Shown piece after piece: positions 54,804 through 63,292 of a stretch of DNA of 64,000 nucleotides. The notes beneath the pieces are model-generated. The model was not told the DNA's origin, ran no database searches, and was given only the letters and a program-made list of their open reading frames with translations. Numbering within the stretch: position 1 is the first letter of the stretch; each line of letters opens with the position of its first letter. The DNA lies in contig NZ_CP049158.1 of NCBI RefSeq assembly GCF_011493005.1, forward strand, positions 1,054,001 through 1,118,000, given 5' to 3'. Source of the stretch: Caballeronia sp. SBC1 (GTDB taxonomy: Bacteria > Pseudomonadota > Gammaproteobacteria > Burkholderiales > Burkholderiaceae). The position numbers were made by a program, and so were the translations under genes.

Positions 54804-56183
54804 ATGAGCTATAACGAGACCATCGGTCTTCGGACATACCGTTTCGACGACCTGAAGACGCTGCTGGCGAAAGCCAGCCCACCCCGTTCTGGCGACCAGT
54901 TGGCAGGCGTGACAGCCGACACGGAAGAAGAACGTGTGGCGGCGAAGATGGCGCTGGCGCAAGTGCCGTTGCGCACCTTTCTCAACGAAGCGTTGATTCC
55001 CTACGAGATTGACGAGGTCACGCGCCTGATCATCGATGATCACTGCCCCCAAGCTTTCGCTGAAATCTCGCATCTCAACGTGGGCGATTTCCGCAACTGG
55101 CTGCTCACCGATACCACGGATTCCGCCGCGCTGGGCCGCGTGAGCGCAGGGCTGACACCGGAGATGGTCGCGGCCGTATCGAAGCTCATGCGCAACCAGG
55201 ATCTGATTCTCGTCGCGAAAAAACGGCCGGTTATCACCCGCTTTCGCAATACGATCGGCTTGCCAGGACATATGTCGGTGCGCCTGCAACCGAACCATCC
55301 GACCGACGACGTCAAGGGCATTGCCGCATCAATGCTCGACGGCCTCATGTACGGCTGCGGCGACGCTGTCATCGGTATCAATCCTGCATCGGATTCGTTG
55401 AGCGCGATCACGACGCTGCTCGTGATGATCGACGACTTCCGGCAACGCTATGAAGTCCCGACGCAATCATGCGTGCTCACGCATGTGACCAACACGATTG
55501 CTGCAATCGAGAAAGGCGCGCCGGTCGATCTCGTGTTCCAGTCGATTGCTGGCACCGAGAAAGCGAACAGCAGTTTTGGCGTCTCGCTGGCGCTGCTTCA
55601 GGAAGCGCATGAAGCGGGGTTATCGATGAAACGTGGCACCGTTGGCAACGACCTGATGTATTTCGAAACTGGCCAGGGCAGTGCGTTGTCCGCCAACGCG
55701 CATCACGGCGTTGATCAGCAAACCTGCGAAGTGCGGGCTTACGCCGTCGCGCGCAAGTTCAGCCCGTTGCTGGTCAACACGGTGGTCGGTTTCATCGGCC
55801 CCGAATATTTATATGACGGCCGCCAGATCATTCGCGCCGGACTGGAAGATCACTTCTGCGGCAAGTTGCTCGGCGTCCCCATGGGTTGCGACATCTGCTA
55901 CACGAATCACGCTGAAGCCGACCAGGACGACATGGACAACCTGCTCACGCTGCTGGGTGTCGCCAATGTCAATTTCATCATGGGCATTCCCGGCGCCGAT
56001 GACATCATGCTCAATTATCAAAGCACGTCATTCCACGACGCGCTCTATGTACGCAATGTGCTCGGCTTGCGGCGCGCGCCGGAGTTCGAGGCATGGCTTG
56101 AATCGATGCGAATCACCGATCCACGCGGCATGTTAGTGAACCAGTCCGCATCACAACCGCTGCTTGAATGGATGAGCGCGTGA
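54804..56183 (+). CDS. eutB: Ethanolamine ammonia-lyase, large subunit
   Basis: 459 residues, normal length. It forms the TIM-barrel part of the adenosylcobalamin enzyme that splits ethanolamine to acetaldehyde and ammonia. MSYNETIGLRTYRFDDLKTL, the YGCGDAVIGINPASDS loop and DICYTNHAEADQDDMDNL are family marks. AAGGA lies upstream of the ATG. eutC follows with one-base overlap (TGATG). No microcompartment genes are nearby, so this is the simple cytosolic form. Confidence 0.97.
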   Translation: MSYNETIGLRTYRFDDLKTLLAKASPPRSGDQLAGVTADTEEERVAAKMALAQVPLRTFLNEALIPYEIDEVTRLIIDDHCPQAFAEISHLNVGDFRNWLLTDTTDSAALGRVSAGLTPEMVAAVSKLMRNQDLILVAKKRPVITRFRNTIGLPGHMSVRLQPNHPTDDVKGIAASMLDGLMYGCGDAVIGINPASDSLSAITTLLVMIDDFRQRYEVPTQSCVLTHVTNTIAAIEKGAPVDLVFQSIAGTEKANSSFGVSLALLQEAHEAGLSMKRGTVGNDLMYFETGQGSALSANAHHGVDQQTCEVRAYAVARKFSPLLVNTVVGFIGPEYLYDGRQIIRAGLEDHFCGKLLGVPMGCDICYTNHAEADQDDMDNLLTLLGVANVNFIMGIPGADDIMLNYQSTSFHDALYVRNVLGLRRAPEFEAWLESMRITDPRGMLVNQSASQPLLEWMSA

Positions 56184-56989
56184 TGGCCGAATTCGACGAT
56201 CCCCCTTCTTCCGCCAACACCAATCCATTGGACGCCTTGCGCCGTTTTACCAACGCGCGCATTGCGTTAGGACGGGCGGGCAGCAGCCTGCCGACAGCGC
56301 CATTGCTTGCGTTCAATCTCTCGCACGCGCAAGCGCGCGACGCCGTGCATCAACCGCTCGATGTGGCCGCGCTGCACGCGTCCCTGTGTGCATCCGGCTT
56401 CGATACGCTCGATGTGCAAAGCGCTGCCCCCGATCGCGAGCATTATTTGCGACGCCCCGATCTGGGCAGAAAGCTGAACGATGAAAGTGAAGCGCGACTG
56501 CGCGACTACGCGGCCGCAGCGCCCGCTGCGTTCGACGCGGTGTTCGTGGTCGCCGATGGTTTGTCCGCCTACGCGGCGGCACGCCATGCCGTGCCGTTGC
56601 TCGAGCGGATGCGTTCGATGCTGACAGGTGTCAGCATCGGTCCGATTGTCGTCGCAAGACAGGCTCGGGTCGCGCTGGGCGATGGTATTGGTGAGCTTTT
56701 ACGGGCGCGGATCGTGGTGATGCTGATCGGAGAACGGCCCGGCCTGAGTTCCCCCGATAGTCTCGGCATCTACCTGACGTATGAGCCACGCATTGGTAAA
56801 AGCGATGCTGAACGCAACTGTATTTCGAACGTACGGCCCGAAGGTCTTGCCTACGATCCCGCCGCGTTCAAGCTGCATTACCTGCTGACTGAAGCAACGC
56901 GTTTGAAGCTGACGGGGGTCAATCTTAAAGACAATAGCGATGCGTTGCTGCCAGGGGCAGGCTCGTCGGGCCCGGTGTTGGAAGCCTAG
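56183..56989 (+). CDS. eutC: Ethanolamine ammonia-lyase, small subunit
   Basis: 268 residues from the ATG at 56183 that overlaps the eutB TGA. It binds the cobalamin nucleotide loop and completes the enzyme. Motifs: REHYLRRPDLGRKLNDESEA and DGLSAYAAARHAVPLLERM, with SDAERNCISNVRPEG near the C-terminus. It is somewhat shorter at the N-terminus than enteric EutC. The usher gene converges on it. Confidence 0.96.
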   Translation: MAEFDDPPSSANTNPLDALRRFTNARIALGRAGSSLPTAPLLAFNLSHAQARDAVHQPLDVAALHASLCASGFDTLDVQSAAPDREHYLRRPDLGRKLNDESEARLRDYAAAAPAAFDAVFVVADGLSAYAAARHAVPLLERMRSMLTGVSIGPIVVARQARVALGDGIGELLRARIVVMLIGERPGLSSPDSLGIYLTYEPRIGKSDAERNCISNVRPEGLAYDPAAFKLHYLLTEATRLKLTGVNLKDNSDALLPGAGSSGPVLEA

Positions 56990-57098
56990 ATCGGACGCCA
57001 CGAGGTGATCGACGGGCAGTCTCGGCGCTGGTGGCCCTGGGCCGTGCCATCCTATTCCGTCCGCGTTGACGGCGAACGTTGTGTCGTTCGTATCAGCT

Positions 57099-59792
57099 TT
57101 ACCGTGCAACAGTCGCCGGCATTGCTGCGTTGTTCTCACCCGCCGCCCCACTCGCCTGCATTTCACTCCCCGGCACGCAATGCGATTGCAGCGACAAATA
57201 CCCGGGGTTATAAGCCTTCGCATCTTTCTTGGGCAACGTATAAGCAATCCGGCATTGCTCGACCGGACCGCTGCCCCACTTTACCGTCAGCGCACCCTGG
57301 TCCTCAAGACCCCGTGCAAATATTCTGCTGTCCTGACCGACCACACCCACGCTCTTGCCTTGTTCGTCTTCCACACTCGCTCCAAATGGCAACGCACCAC
57401 CACCCAGTTTCGGCGCCTGAATCAATGCAGCCCGTCCACTCACCGTCTCGTACTTCATCATCACTATAGAGCCTGCACGCGGCGCCACTTGCGCGGAGGT
57501 CGATTTAAATTCGACATCGGTGGACGTGCCTTTCGGGTCGATATCCACCACGTTCATGCTGTACGGCGACAAGTACGGTATCACCGCAAACCCGCGCGAA
57601 TCAACCTTCGTTCCCGGTGAACTCGTCACCATTGCACCGGCCGCAGCAGGCGCCTCCACAATGCCGATCGTGTCACCAACAGTCTGCGAGAACGTCACGC
57701 CACCCGGGTGCGCCACCACCGAACCCTGCACCCCCGCCGACACCTGCCGCGTTCCAGCGCCACCACTCGCCGATGCATTCAACGTCGCATAAGGCGCACG
57801 ATACGTCGCGCTCGCGCCCGCATTCGCATTGTTCTTCGCCGCGCTGCCGCCCGCGTTATACGTGCCATAGCCGTTGTACGAGATCTGGTTCATTTCGCCC
57901 AGCGAACCACTCACGTTCGCCTGCGTGTTCGTCGCGCCATCGGAGGTGTGCGAGGCGTTCGTGGTCAGCATCGGCGCATGCGCCTTGTGGCCGAGAGGAA
58001 TGGTCGTGCTCAGCATGAAGTCATTCGATAACTGTCCGTCCATCGAGCGCGTGCGACCCGCTGTCAAACTGTACGTGCCGTACTTGAACGAGTTCGTGTA
58101 GCCGGCCTGGAACAGCGTGTCGTTACCGCCGCGATTCCAGTAGTTCTGCGTCGAGCCCGTCACGAACATCGTGCCGTGGTCCCCCAGCTTCTGGTTCACC
58201 GACACCTGCATGCGGTTACGCTGCCTGTAAATCGAGTTGATATCGCCACCGTGGTCCGCGATATCCCTCACGGTCGCCGCATCGTTCAGGTTCATGTAAC
58301 CCGCCGTCGAGAAGCGATACGCGGCCACCGACACGTTCGTATCGGTGGCCGCGATGAACTTGCTATAGCCCACGCGCAAGCTCGTGCCGTGCATCGACTG
58401 TGCGTTCGGGATGCTGGTGAACGCGCCCGTGACGTCCATCGAGAACGCGCCAATGCCCGTGTTCAACGCCCCGCCCACGTTCATCGCGCCATAACCGGAC
58501 GATGCCACCACGCCGCCGTAAGCGGTGACTGTGTTGGTCAGCCCGCGCTGGATCGTGAACTGGCCGAAGACGGGTTTTGTATCGAGCGAATCGTTGCGCA
58601 ATTGGCCGGCGGTTGCGCTAAAACGCGTGACGCCGGGGCGCAGCAATTGCGCCACCGAGGCAAACGGCACCGTGAATTCCTTGCTGCGGCCATCGGCTTC
58701 GGTCACGGTCACCACCAGATCGCCGCCGTAACCGGTCGAGTAGAGATCGGTGATTTCAAACGGGCCGGGCGCGACATTCGTTTCCTGCAGCACCTGGCCG
58801 TTCTGACGGATCGTCACGCGCGCGTTCGTTTCTGCCGTGCCGCGCACGACCGGCGCGTAACCGCGCATCGATTCAGGCAGCATGCGGTCATCGGTCGCGA
58901 GTTGCACGCCGCGAAACGACACGCCATCGAAGATCTCACCGGTCGTGTTGGCATCGCCCACGGTGAGTTGCGAGCCGAGCCTGGTGATATCGCGCTGCGC
59001 GTAGGTCGCGATGTTGTCGAACTGGGTCTTCTGGCCGGTGCCGGCCGACACTGACGATTGATGCCGCAAATGCCACGCGCCAATGTTCACGCCCGCGCTC
59101 AGGCCAAGGTAGCTCTGGCTCGAACCCACGCCAGAACCCGCCGTGTGATACGTGTTCGCGTTGTAGCTGATGAAACCACCATTGACGCCCTGGTCCCACT
59201 GCTCGGGCGGCACATAACCACGCGCCGAATTCTTCATGAACGCTTGCGGCACGCTCAGTTCAAGCGTCTGTTGCGTGAAGTCGAAATCAACCGTTGCGCC
59301 GGGTACGACGGTGCCAATTTCATCGCAGGTGTCTGCGTTCGCAGCCGTTGCAGCAGCGGTTGCAGCGCTACGTCCCGCGGCTGCATCGGCCTTGGCCAGA
59401 TCCACGCCCGCGCGCTGCAACAGCGCCCGGCTGAAACAGGGCTTTGAGCCCAGCTTGCCGTCAGTTGAAACAAAGCGAATATCTTCACGCGCCAGACGCG
59501 TGCCATTCACGATCAGGTCCACCGAATACGTTCCCGGCGTCACCGCGTTGCCGCGCGTGAAACGGCTGGTATCGACTGCGCTGCCCGCGTCCCCGCGCAG
59601 GTACATGTTGTCGAAGCTGACTTCATCGACGGCGCCGGTCTGGGTTTGCGGCGTTATCGCGGCATCGGCCACGGCTTGAGGAATCGCACCGCACGCCATC
59701 ATCGAGAAAACGATCGCAGCAAGCGGCTTCAGGCGCAGCCGGAATGCGACCGGGGACTGAGCATTGAATGCGGTTTGAGCAGAGAGTTTCAT
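57099..59792 (-). CDS. Fimbrial outer-membrane usher
   Basis: 897 residues. Signal peptide to about 43, PapC N-terminal domain (about 55-200), the 24-strand pore with plug, and C-terminal domains with the Cys pair in VEQCRIAYT and LQSHCVPG. It assembles pilin-chaperone complexes and threads the fibre outward. It is the last gene of the operon and 184 bases after the chaperone gene; a 6-bp hairpin at 59929-59945 lies in that gap. The fold is of the FimD/PapC type. Confidence 0.96.
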   Translation of the reverse strand: MKLSAQTAFNAQSPVAFRLRLKPLAAIVFSMMACGAIPQAVADAAITPQTQTGAVDEVSFDNMYLRGDAGSAVDTSRFTRGNAVTPGTYSVDLIVNGTRLAREDIRFVSTDGKLGSKPCFSRALLQRAGVDLAKADAAAGRSAATAAATAANADTCDEIGTVVPGATVDFDFTQQTLELSVPQAFMKNSARGYVPPEQWDQGVNGGFISYNANTYHTAGSGVGSSQSYLGLSAGVNIGAWHLRHQSSVSAGTGQKTQFDNIATYAQRDITRLGSQLTVGDANTTGEIFDGVSFRGVQLATDDRMLPESMRGYAPVVRGTAETNARVTIRQNGQVLQETNVAPGPFEITDLYSTGYGGDLVVTVTEADGRSKEFTVPFASVAQLLRPGVTRFSATAGQLRNDSLDTKPVFGQFTIQRGLTNTVTAYGGVVASSGYGAMNVGGALNTGIGAFSMDVTGAFTSIPNAQSMHGTSLRVGYSKFIAATDTNVSVAAYRFSTAGYMNLNDAATVRDIADHGGDINSIYRQRNRMQVSVNQKLGDHGTMFVTGSTQNYWNRGGNDTLFQAGYTNSFKYGTYSLTAGRTRSMDGQLSNDFMLSTTIPLGHKAHAPMLTTNASHTSDGATNTQANVSGSLGEMNQISYNGYGTYNAGGSAAKNNANAGASATYRAPYATLNASASGGAGTRQVSAGVQGSVVAHPGGVTFSQTVGDTIGIVEAPAAAGAMVTSSPGTKVDSRGFAVIPYLSPYSMNVVDIDPKGTSTDVEFKSTSAQVAPRAGSIVMMKYETVSGRAALIQAPKLGGGALPFGASVEDEQGKSVGVVGQDSRIFARGLEDQGALTVKWGSGPVEQCRIAYTLPKKDAKAYNPGYLSLQSHCVPGSEMQASGAAGENNAAMPATVAR

Positions 59793-59928
59793 GATTCAGC
59801 CTGCGTTTGATTGGGTCCATTCAGACGCGACTTGACCCATCGGGCTGTTCGGAACAGTCCGCTCGGTAAAACGCGTGTTGAGTGTTGGGGAAGGCGTCGG
59901 CCGGGTACCGCCCGCGACACCTTCAATC

Positions 59929-59945
59929 CGCCCCGATGCGGGGCG
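59929..59945 (-). terminator. Hairpin between chaperone and usher genes
   Basis: CGCCCC, loop GATGC, GGGGCG: 6-bp GC stem in the 184-base gap. No T-run. It may reduce usher expression or stabilise the upstream mRNA end. Confidence 0.4.
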
Positions 59946-59976
59946 AAGCCTTACGGCGGGTCTTTAAAACGGGGAC

Positions 59977-60720
59977 TTATGGAGCAATAGGCGTGTCGAA
60001 CGGCAAGGAGCCACCGAAATCGCTGATACCGACAGACTTGACGTGCGCGTTAGCCGGCACTGCCTTGAGGTTCTTCACCGGAAACTGCGCGCTGCCGCGT
60101 GGCTCGACCATGCCGCCTACGTCGTTCGCATAGGTCTGGCCCGCACCCACTACTTCGATCTTGCTGAACGACACGTAATAAGCCGTCGGGTTCGTCGCCT
60201 TCACGTCGTAGCCCTTGTTATCGGCTGAGGGCACCAGCTTCCAGGTCACTTTTGAGGGGGCGTCATCCGCCGTGCCGGCCAAGCCCTTCGGACGCGCAAA
60301 CACCTTGATGCGCGTGCGAAACGCAAACTGCAGCGAATTGGTGTCCGAGGTCTTCGCGGTCTTGGGCGGCACGTCGAGCACGTTCAGCCAGAACACCGAC
60401 TCGCGGTCCTGCGGCAGCGCATCGCCCGTGTACATCATGCGCAGCGTCTGCGACTTGTTGGCCTCCATGCGAAAGATCGGCGGCGTCAGCACGAACGGCG
60501 CGCTCGCTTCACCCGGCTTCGCATCGGCGTTGCCCTTGTCCATCCAGACCTGCACCAGCGACGGCTCGGCGCGATCGTTAGTGAGCTTGACCGTCATCTC
60601 ACGATTTTCAAGGGGATACACCACCCGCGTGCCGCCCACAGTCACGCTTGCGCCCGCGCTGCCGCACAAGAGCGCCGCGACCAGACCCAAACCACAGGCA
60701 ATTCGATTAAGGGACTTCAT
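59977..60720 (-). CDS. Periplasmic fimbrial chaperone
   Basis: 247 residues, PapD-like. Signal peptide cleaved near 26 (GSAGA), then two immunoglobulin-like domains. GTRVVYPLENREMTVKLTND is the first-domain edge strand and ESVFWLNVLDVPPK the signature before the subunit-binding strand; the Arg/Lys anchor pair is likely in TRVVYP and RIKVFARPKGL. GGAGA lies 12 bases upstream. It prevents pilin aggregation and delivers subunits to the usher. Confidence 0.94.
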   Translation of the reverse strand: MKSLNRIACGLGLVAALLCGSAGASVTVGGTRVVYPLENREMTVKLTNDRAEPSLVQVWMDKGNADAKPGEASAPFVLTPPIFRMEANKSQTLRMMYTGDALPQDRESVFWLNVLDVPPKTAKTSDTNSLQFAFRTRIKVFARPKGLAGTADDAPSKVTWKLVPSADNKGYDVKATNPTAYYVSFSKIEVVGAGQTYANDVGGMVEPRGSAQFPVKNLKAVPANAHVKSVGISDFGGSLPFDTPIAP

Positions 60721-60762
60721 GATTGATGTATCTCCGTAAAAAACGTATCTCGATATTTCGGT

Positions 60763-60796
60763 AAAAAAACAGGCATCTGCACCCGCAGACACCTGT
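60763..60796 (-). terminator. Terminator between the major pilin and chaperone genes
   Basis: Minus strand: ACAGG-x2-TCTGC, loop GGGT, GCAGA-x2-CCTGT, then seven Ts. It is inside the operon, right after the pilin gene, so some transcripts should stop here and give more pilin than chaperone/usher. Confidence 0.85.
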
Positions 60797-60805
60797 CGAT
60801 ACGGC

Positions 60806-61366
60806 TTACTGGTAGTCGACCGTGTACTGCACCGAGGTGTTGACAGGACCCGCGGTGGCCTTGCCCGTGGCGTAGTACTCAGCGAAATACTTCAGGTCCG
60901 CAGCGCCTGAAACAATCGCCGCGCCGTTGCCTGCCATGTCGTTGTTTTCGCCGGTGACCACGTTGATGGGCAAGTGCGATGCGTTGAGCAAGCGAACCTG
61001 GACGTTCTGCGCGCCGGCCGGGGCCTGGTTCGTCAGATAACCGGTGGTCTGGTCAATCGTCGGGCCGTTTTCGAAACGCGCGACGGCCTTGGTTTCGGTC
61101 GAGCAGCCGCTCAGCGCGAAGGTCATGTCAGTGGCAGCGGTCGTGCCGGCGGTTGCGCCCTTGGCCCCCAGGGTGCTGTCCGTCACGGTCGGCAGCGTGA
61201 CATTCTTGTCAGCGGCACCCGCCGTTTTTGCATCGATCGAGCACGTTGTATCGGTCACGGCCCCCGTGAAGGTGATCGTGCCGTCAGCCGCGGCGGCGCC
61301 GGTTGAAGCCAAAGCCATAGTGGCCAGGGTTGCAGCAGCAGCGAGGGTGGAGATGAATGATTTCAT
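60806..61366 (-). CDS. Major fimbrial subunit (type 1-like pilin)
   Basis: 186 residues. Signal peptide to about 27 (ASTGAAAADG), then the donor strand and the pilin fold with a Cys pair in TTCSIDAKTAG and LSGCSTETKAV, and the C-terminal beta-strand YTVDYQ with the penultimate Tyr used for chaperone binding. A purine-rich GGAAA site precedes the ATG. It is the first gene of the operon. Confidence 0.92.
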   Translation of the reverse strand: MKSFISTLAAAATLATMALASTGAAAADGTITFTGAVTDTTCSIDAKTAGAADKNVTLPTVTDSTLGAKGATAGTTAATDMTFALSGCSTETKAVARFENGPTIDQTTGYLTNQAPAGAQNVQVRLLNASHLPINVVTGENNDMAGNGAAIVSGAADLKYFAEYYATGKATAGPVNTSVQYTVDYQ

Positions 61367-61861
61367 GAACGTTTCCAATAGAGAAATGAATGATGTCGTG
61401 TAGACGCTTTCGGCGCTTAGGACTACTAGCCCAGTTAATGCCGAGCGCATGCGAGCCACTGTCTTTTCATCGTCTGGATTCGTGTGGGAGGCGATGAACC
61501 GGTTCGTCTGCGAGTGAATGAATATTAAGACGGGGCACCTCGGATGCCTCTCGGAACTCTCCGAAAGAATTAGGACGAAATTGAGAATTATTAGGAGTGA
61601 AACGGTGCGGGCGGGGGGGTGAGGCGAGCGCGTTCGGGAACGCCAAAAGGCGTCCGCGAATGCGGACGCCTTTTGGGGGTTTAGCTTTTAGATAGGCTCA
61701 GGCGGGTGAGGAGTTTCGGGAGCGGTGGGGCGTACCGACGGGGCCTTATGAAGAACTTGTCCGATCTGCTGACGCGCGGCGCAGCAAGGAGATGCTCAAA
61801 ATGCAGACCGTTAGTCGCATTTTCTTGTTTGACGAACGACGAAGCTGAAGCATCCCGCCGT
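61367..61861. promoter_or_regulatory. 495-base upstream region of the fimbrial operon
   Basis: No gene. It holds the fimbrial promoter, a 15-bp bidirectional hairpin at 61643-61676 and the hairpin that includes the stop of the OpgC-type gene. No invertible-element repeats or recombinase gene are seen. Confidence 0.6.
61643..61676. terminator. 15-bp hairpin upstream of the fimbrial operon
   Basis: CCAAAAGGCGTCCGC, loop GAAT, GCGGACGCCTTTTGG: a perfect 15-bp stem. The AAAA/TTTT pairs lie inside the stem. It can isolate the fimbrial operon from the OpgC-type transcript on the same strand. Confidence 0.75.
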
Positions 61862-61881
61862 TCATCGAACGACGGGATGCT
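61849..61881 (-). terminator. Hairpin overlapping the stop codon of the OpgC-type gene
   Basis: AGCATCCCG-x-CGTTC and CGAAC-x2-CGGGATGCT form a stem of about 14 bp with one mismatch. The gene's TGA (61862-61864) is inside the hairpin. A weak pyrimidine run follows on the minus strand. Confidence 0.55.
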
Positions 61882-62986
61882 CCCCTTCTCTCTTCGCGAC
61901 CGGCGCCGGTCTTAAACCGATCACATCAAGGACACGCTGGCGATGCGGAATCGCCAGCAACAGACCTAGCGCAACCGCGTCGGCGGCGAGACCGAGCGGG
62001 ACGTCAATCAGGCCGCCAGTAAGCGTGAACAACACCGAATCCACGCACAACGAAATCACCGCGCCCGCTACGAAGCACACCAATCCATCGCGGCCGACCG
62101 CGCCGACCCACGTCAAGCGCCGCGCAATCTGCTTCACCACTCCGTGACGTGCCAGATCGCTCGCAATCCATGCAATACCCAAGAAGTTGACAATCCGCGC
62201 CCCGGCCAGATTGCGCTTGAAATCGCCATCGAAGGAAACCGGGAGCACAAGCAACTTGTAGTACGCCATGCCTGCAACAATCGCGAGGGCCGCAACGCTC
62301 GCCATCCAGCCGAACCGGTGCGAACTCACTCGCTGATAGACGGGGTGGCAACATGCAAGCACAGCTATCACGAACATCAACTGCCATGCGGCCGGATTGA
62401 AATCCCACAGCAAGTCATTCGCCGACGGCAAATACTCGGCAACGGGCGTCGCTGCTGCCCACAACGCGATGCTGGCGCCCAGCAACAGCCACGGCTTGGT
62501 GCGCGCCAACGGCAACACGAGCGGCACGGTCAGCGCAAAAAAGGCGTACATGGGCAGGACGGAAGACAGATACGGCTGACGGCGCAAAAGCAGCACGTCG
62601 GCCAACGCAGTGAAGGGCGCTGCCAGAACGGCATCCAGATCGGCAGTGGCCAGATTCGGTGCGCTGCCGAAAAACGGCCGCAACAGGAAACTTGTCAGCA
62701 GCATCAAGGCCGCGGTGATGAGAAACGCGCGATAGATTTCGAATGCACGCCGGAAAAACCGTGCCCGTGCGACCGATTCCGAGCGGCGCGCCGACATTGA
62801 CTCATAGGCGGTCGCAGTGGCAAATCCGCCAAGGAACACGAAGACTTCGGCGGCGTCGTTGAGCGCGAACGAGTGAAGCGTCACACGCGATATCATGCTG
62901 CCGCCAATATGATCGACCAGGATCACCAGCAGTACGAGCCCACGAAAAAAGTCCAGTTCGACCAGGCGTTGCGATTTTCCCTGCAT
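61862..62986 (-). CDS. OpgC-family inner-membrane protein
   Basis: 374 residues from the ATG at 62986, about ten membrane segments. MQGKSQRLVELDFFRGLVLL, then LVDHIGGSMI and FVFLGGFATATAYESM are the OpgC/acyltransferase-3-like hallmarks, including His/Asp of the first membrane region. In other bacteria OpgC succinylates osmoregulated periplasmic glucans; here the opgGH genes are not present in the window. The ribosome-binding site is weak. Substrate unproven. Confidence 0.88.
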   Translation of the reverse strand: MQGKSQRLVELDFFRGLVLLVILVDHIGGSMISRVTLHSFALNDAAEVFVFLGGFATATAYESMSARRSESVARARFFRRAFEIYRAFLITAALMLLTSFLLRPFFGSAPNLATADLDAVLAAPFTALADVLLLRRQPYLSSVLPMYAFFALTVPLVLPLARTKPWLLLGASIALWAAATPVAEYLPSANDLLWDFNPAAWQLMFVIAVLACCHPVYQRVSSHRFGWMASVAALAIVAGMAYYKLLVLPVSFDGDFKRNLAGARIVNFLGIAWIASDLARHGVVKQIARRLTWVGAVGRDGLVCFVAGAVISLCVDSVLFTLTGGLIDVPLGLAADAVALGLLLAIPHRQRVLDVIGLRPAPVAKREGEHPVVR

Positions 62987-63292
62987 TCGAAACCCGAAAG
63001 GAACTGCCGGAATCGGGCAGCAAAGATTGAAGACGCCAGAACCGTAGGCCGAGGAAGCCGCTCCGGTTAAGTAAGGGTGAGCAAAGTCAGAGTTTACCCG
63101 TATTTGCGCAATGCACCATTTTGATGCGCATGTTGGCGTCAATATGGAGTCCGGCGAACTTTTTGACGCCACACCGCTCTCAATTATTTCATTAAGCTTA
63201 CGTTTTTGCTTGGCGCGTCACGTATCATCGCGAACGGCCGCTGCGTAGGCGCCTTCCCGTTTCCTCCTACTTCCCCAAGACCCTCGGATCTC
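62987..63292. promoter_or_regulatory. 306-base divergent region
   Basis: This lies between the OpgC-type and TerC-family genes. The AT-rich stretch 63180-63212 (TTATTTCATTAAGCTTACGT) is the most promoter-like part, for the rightward gene. I see no yybP-ykoY-type manganese riboswitch. Confidence 0.5.

Noticed and set aside
63172..63292. yybP-ykoY manganese riboswitch before the TerC-family gene
   Set aside because: This riboswitch often precedes such genes, but its conserved core (GGGGAGUA-like element and the paired loops) is not visible here.
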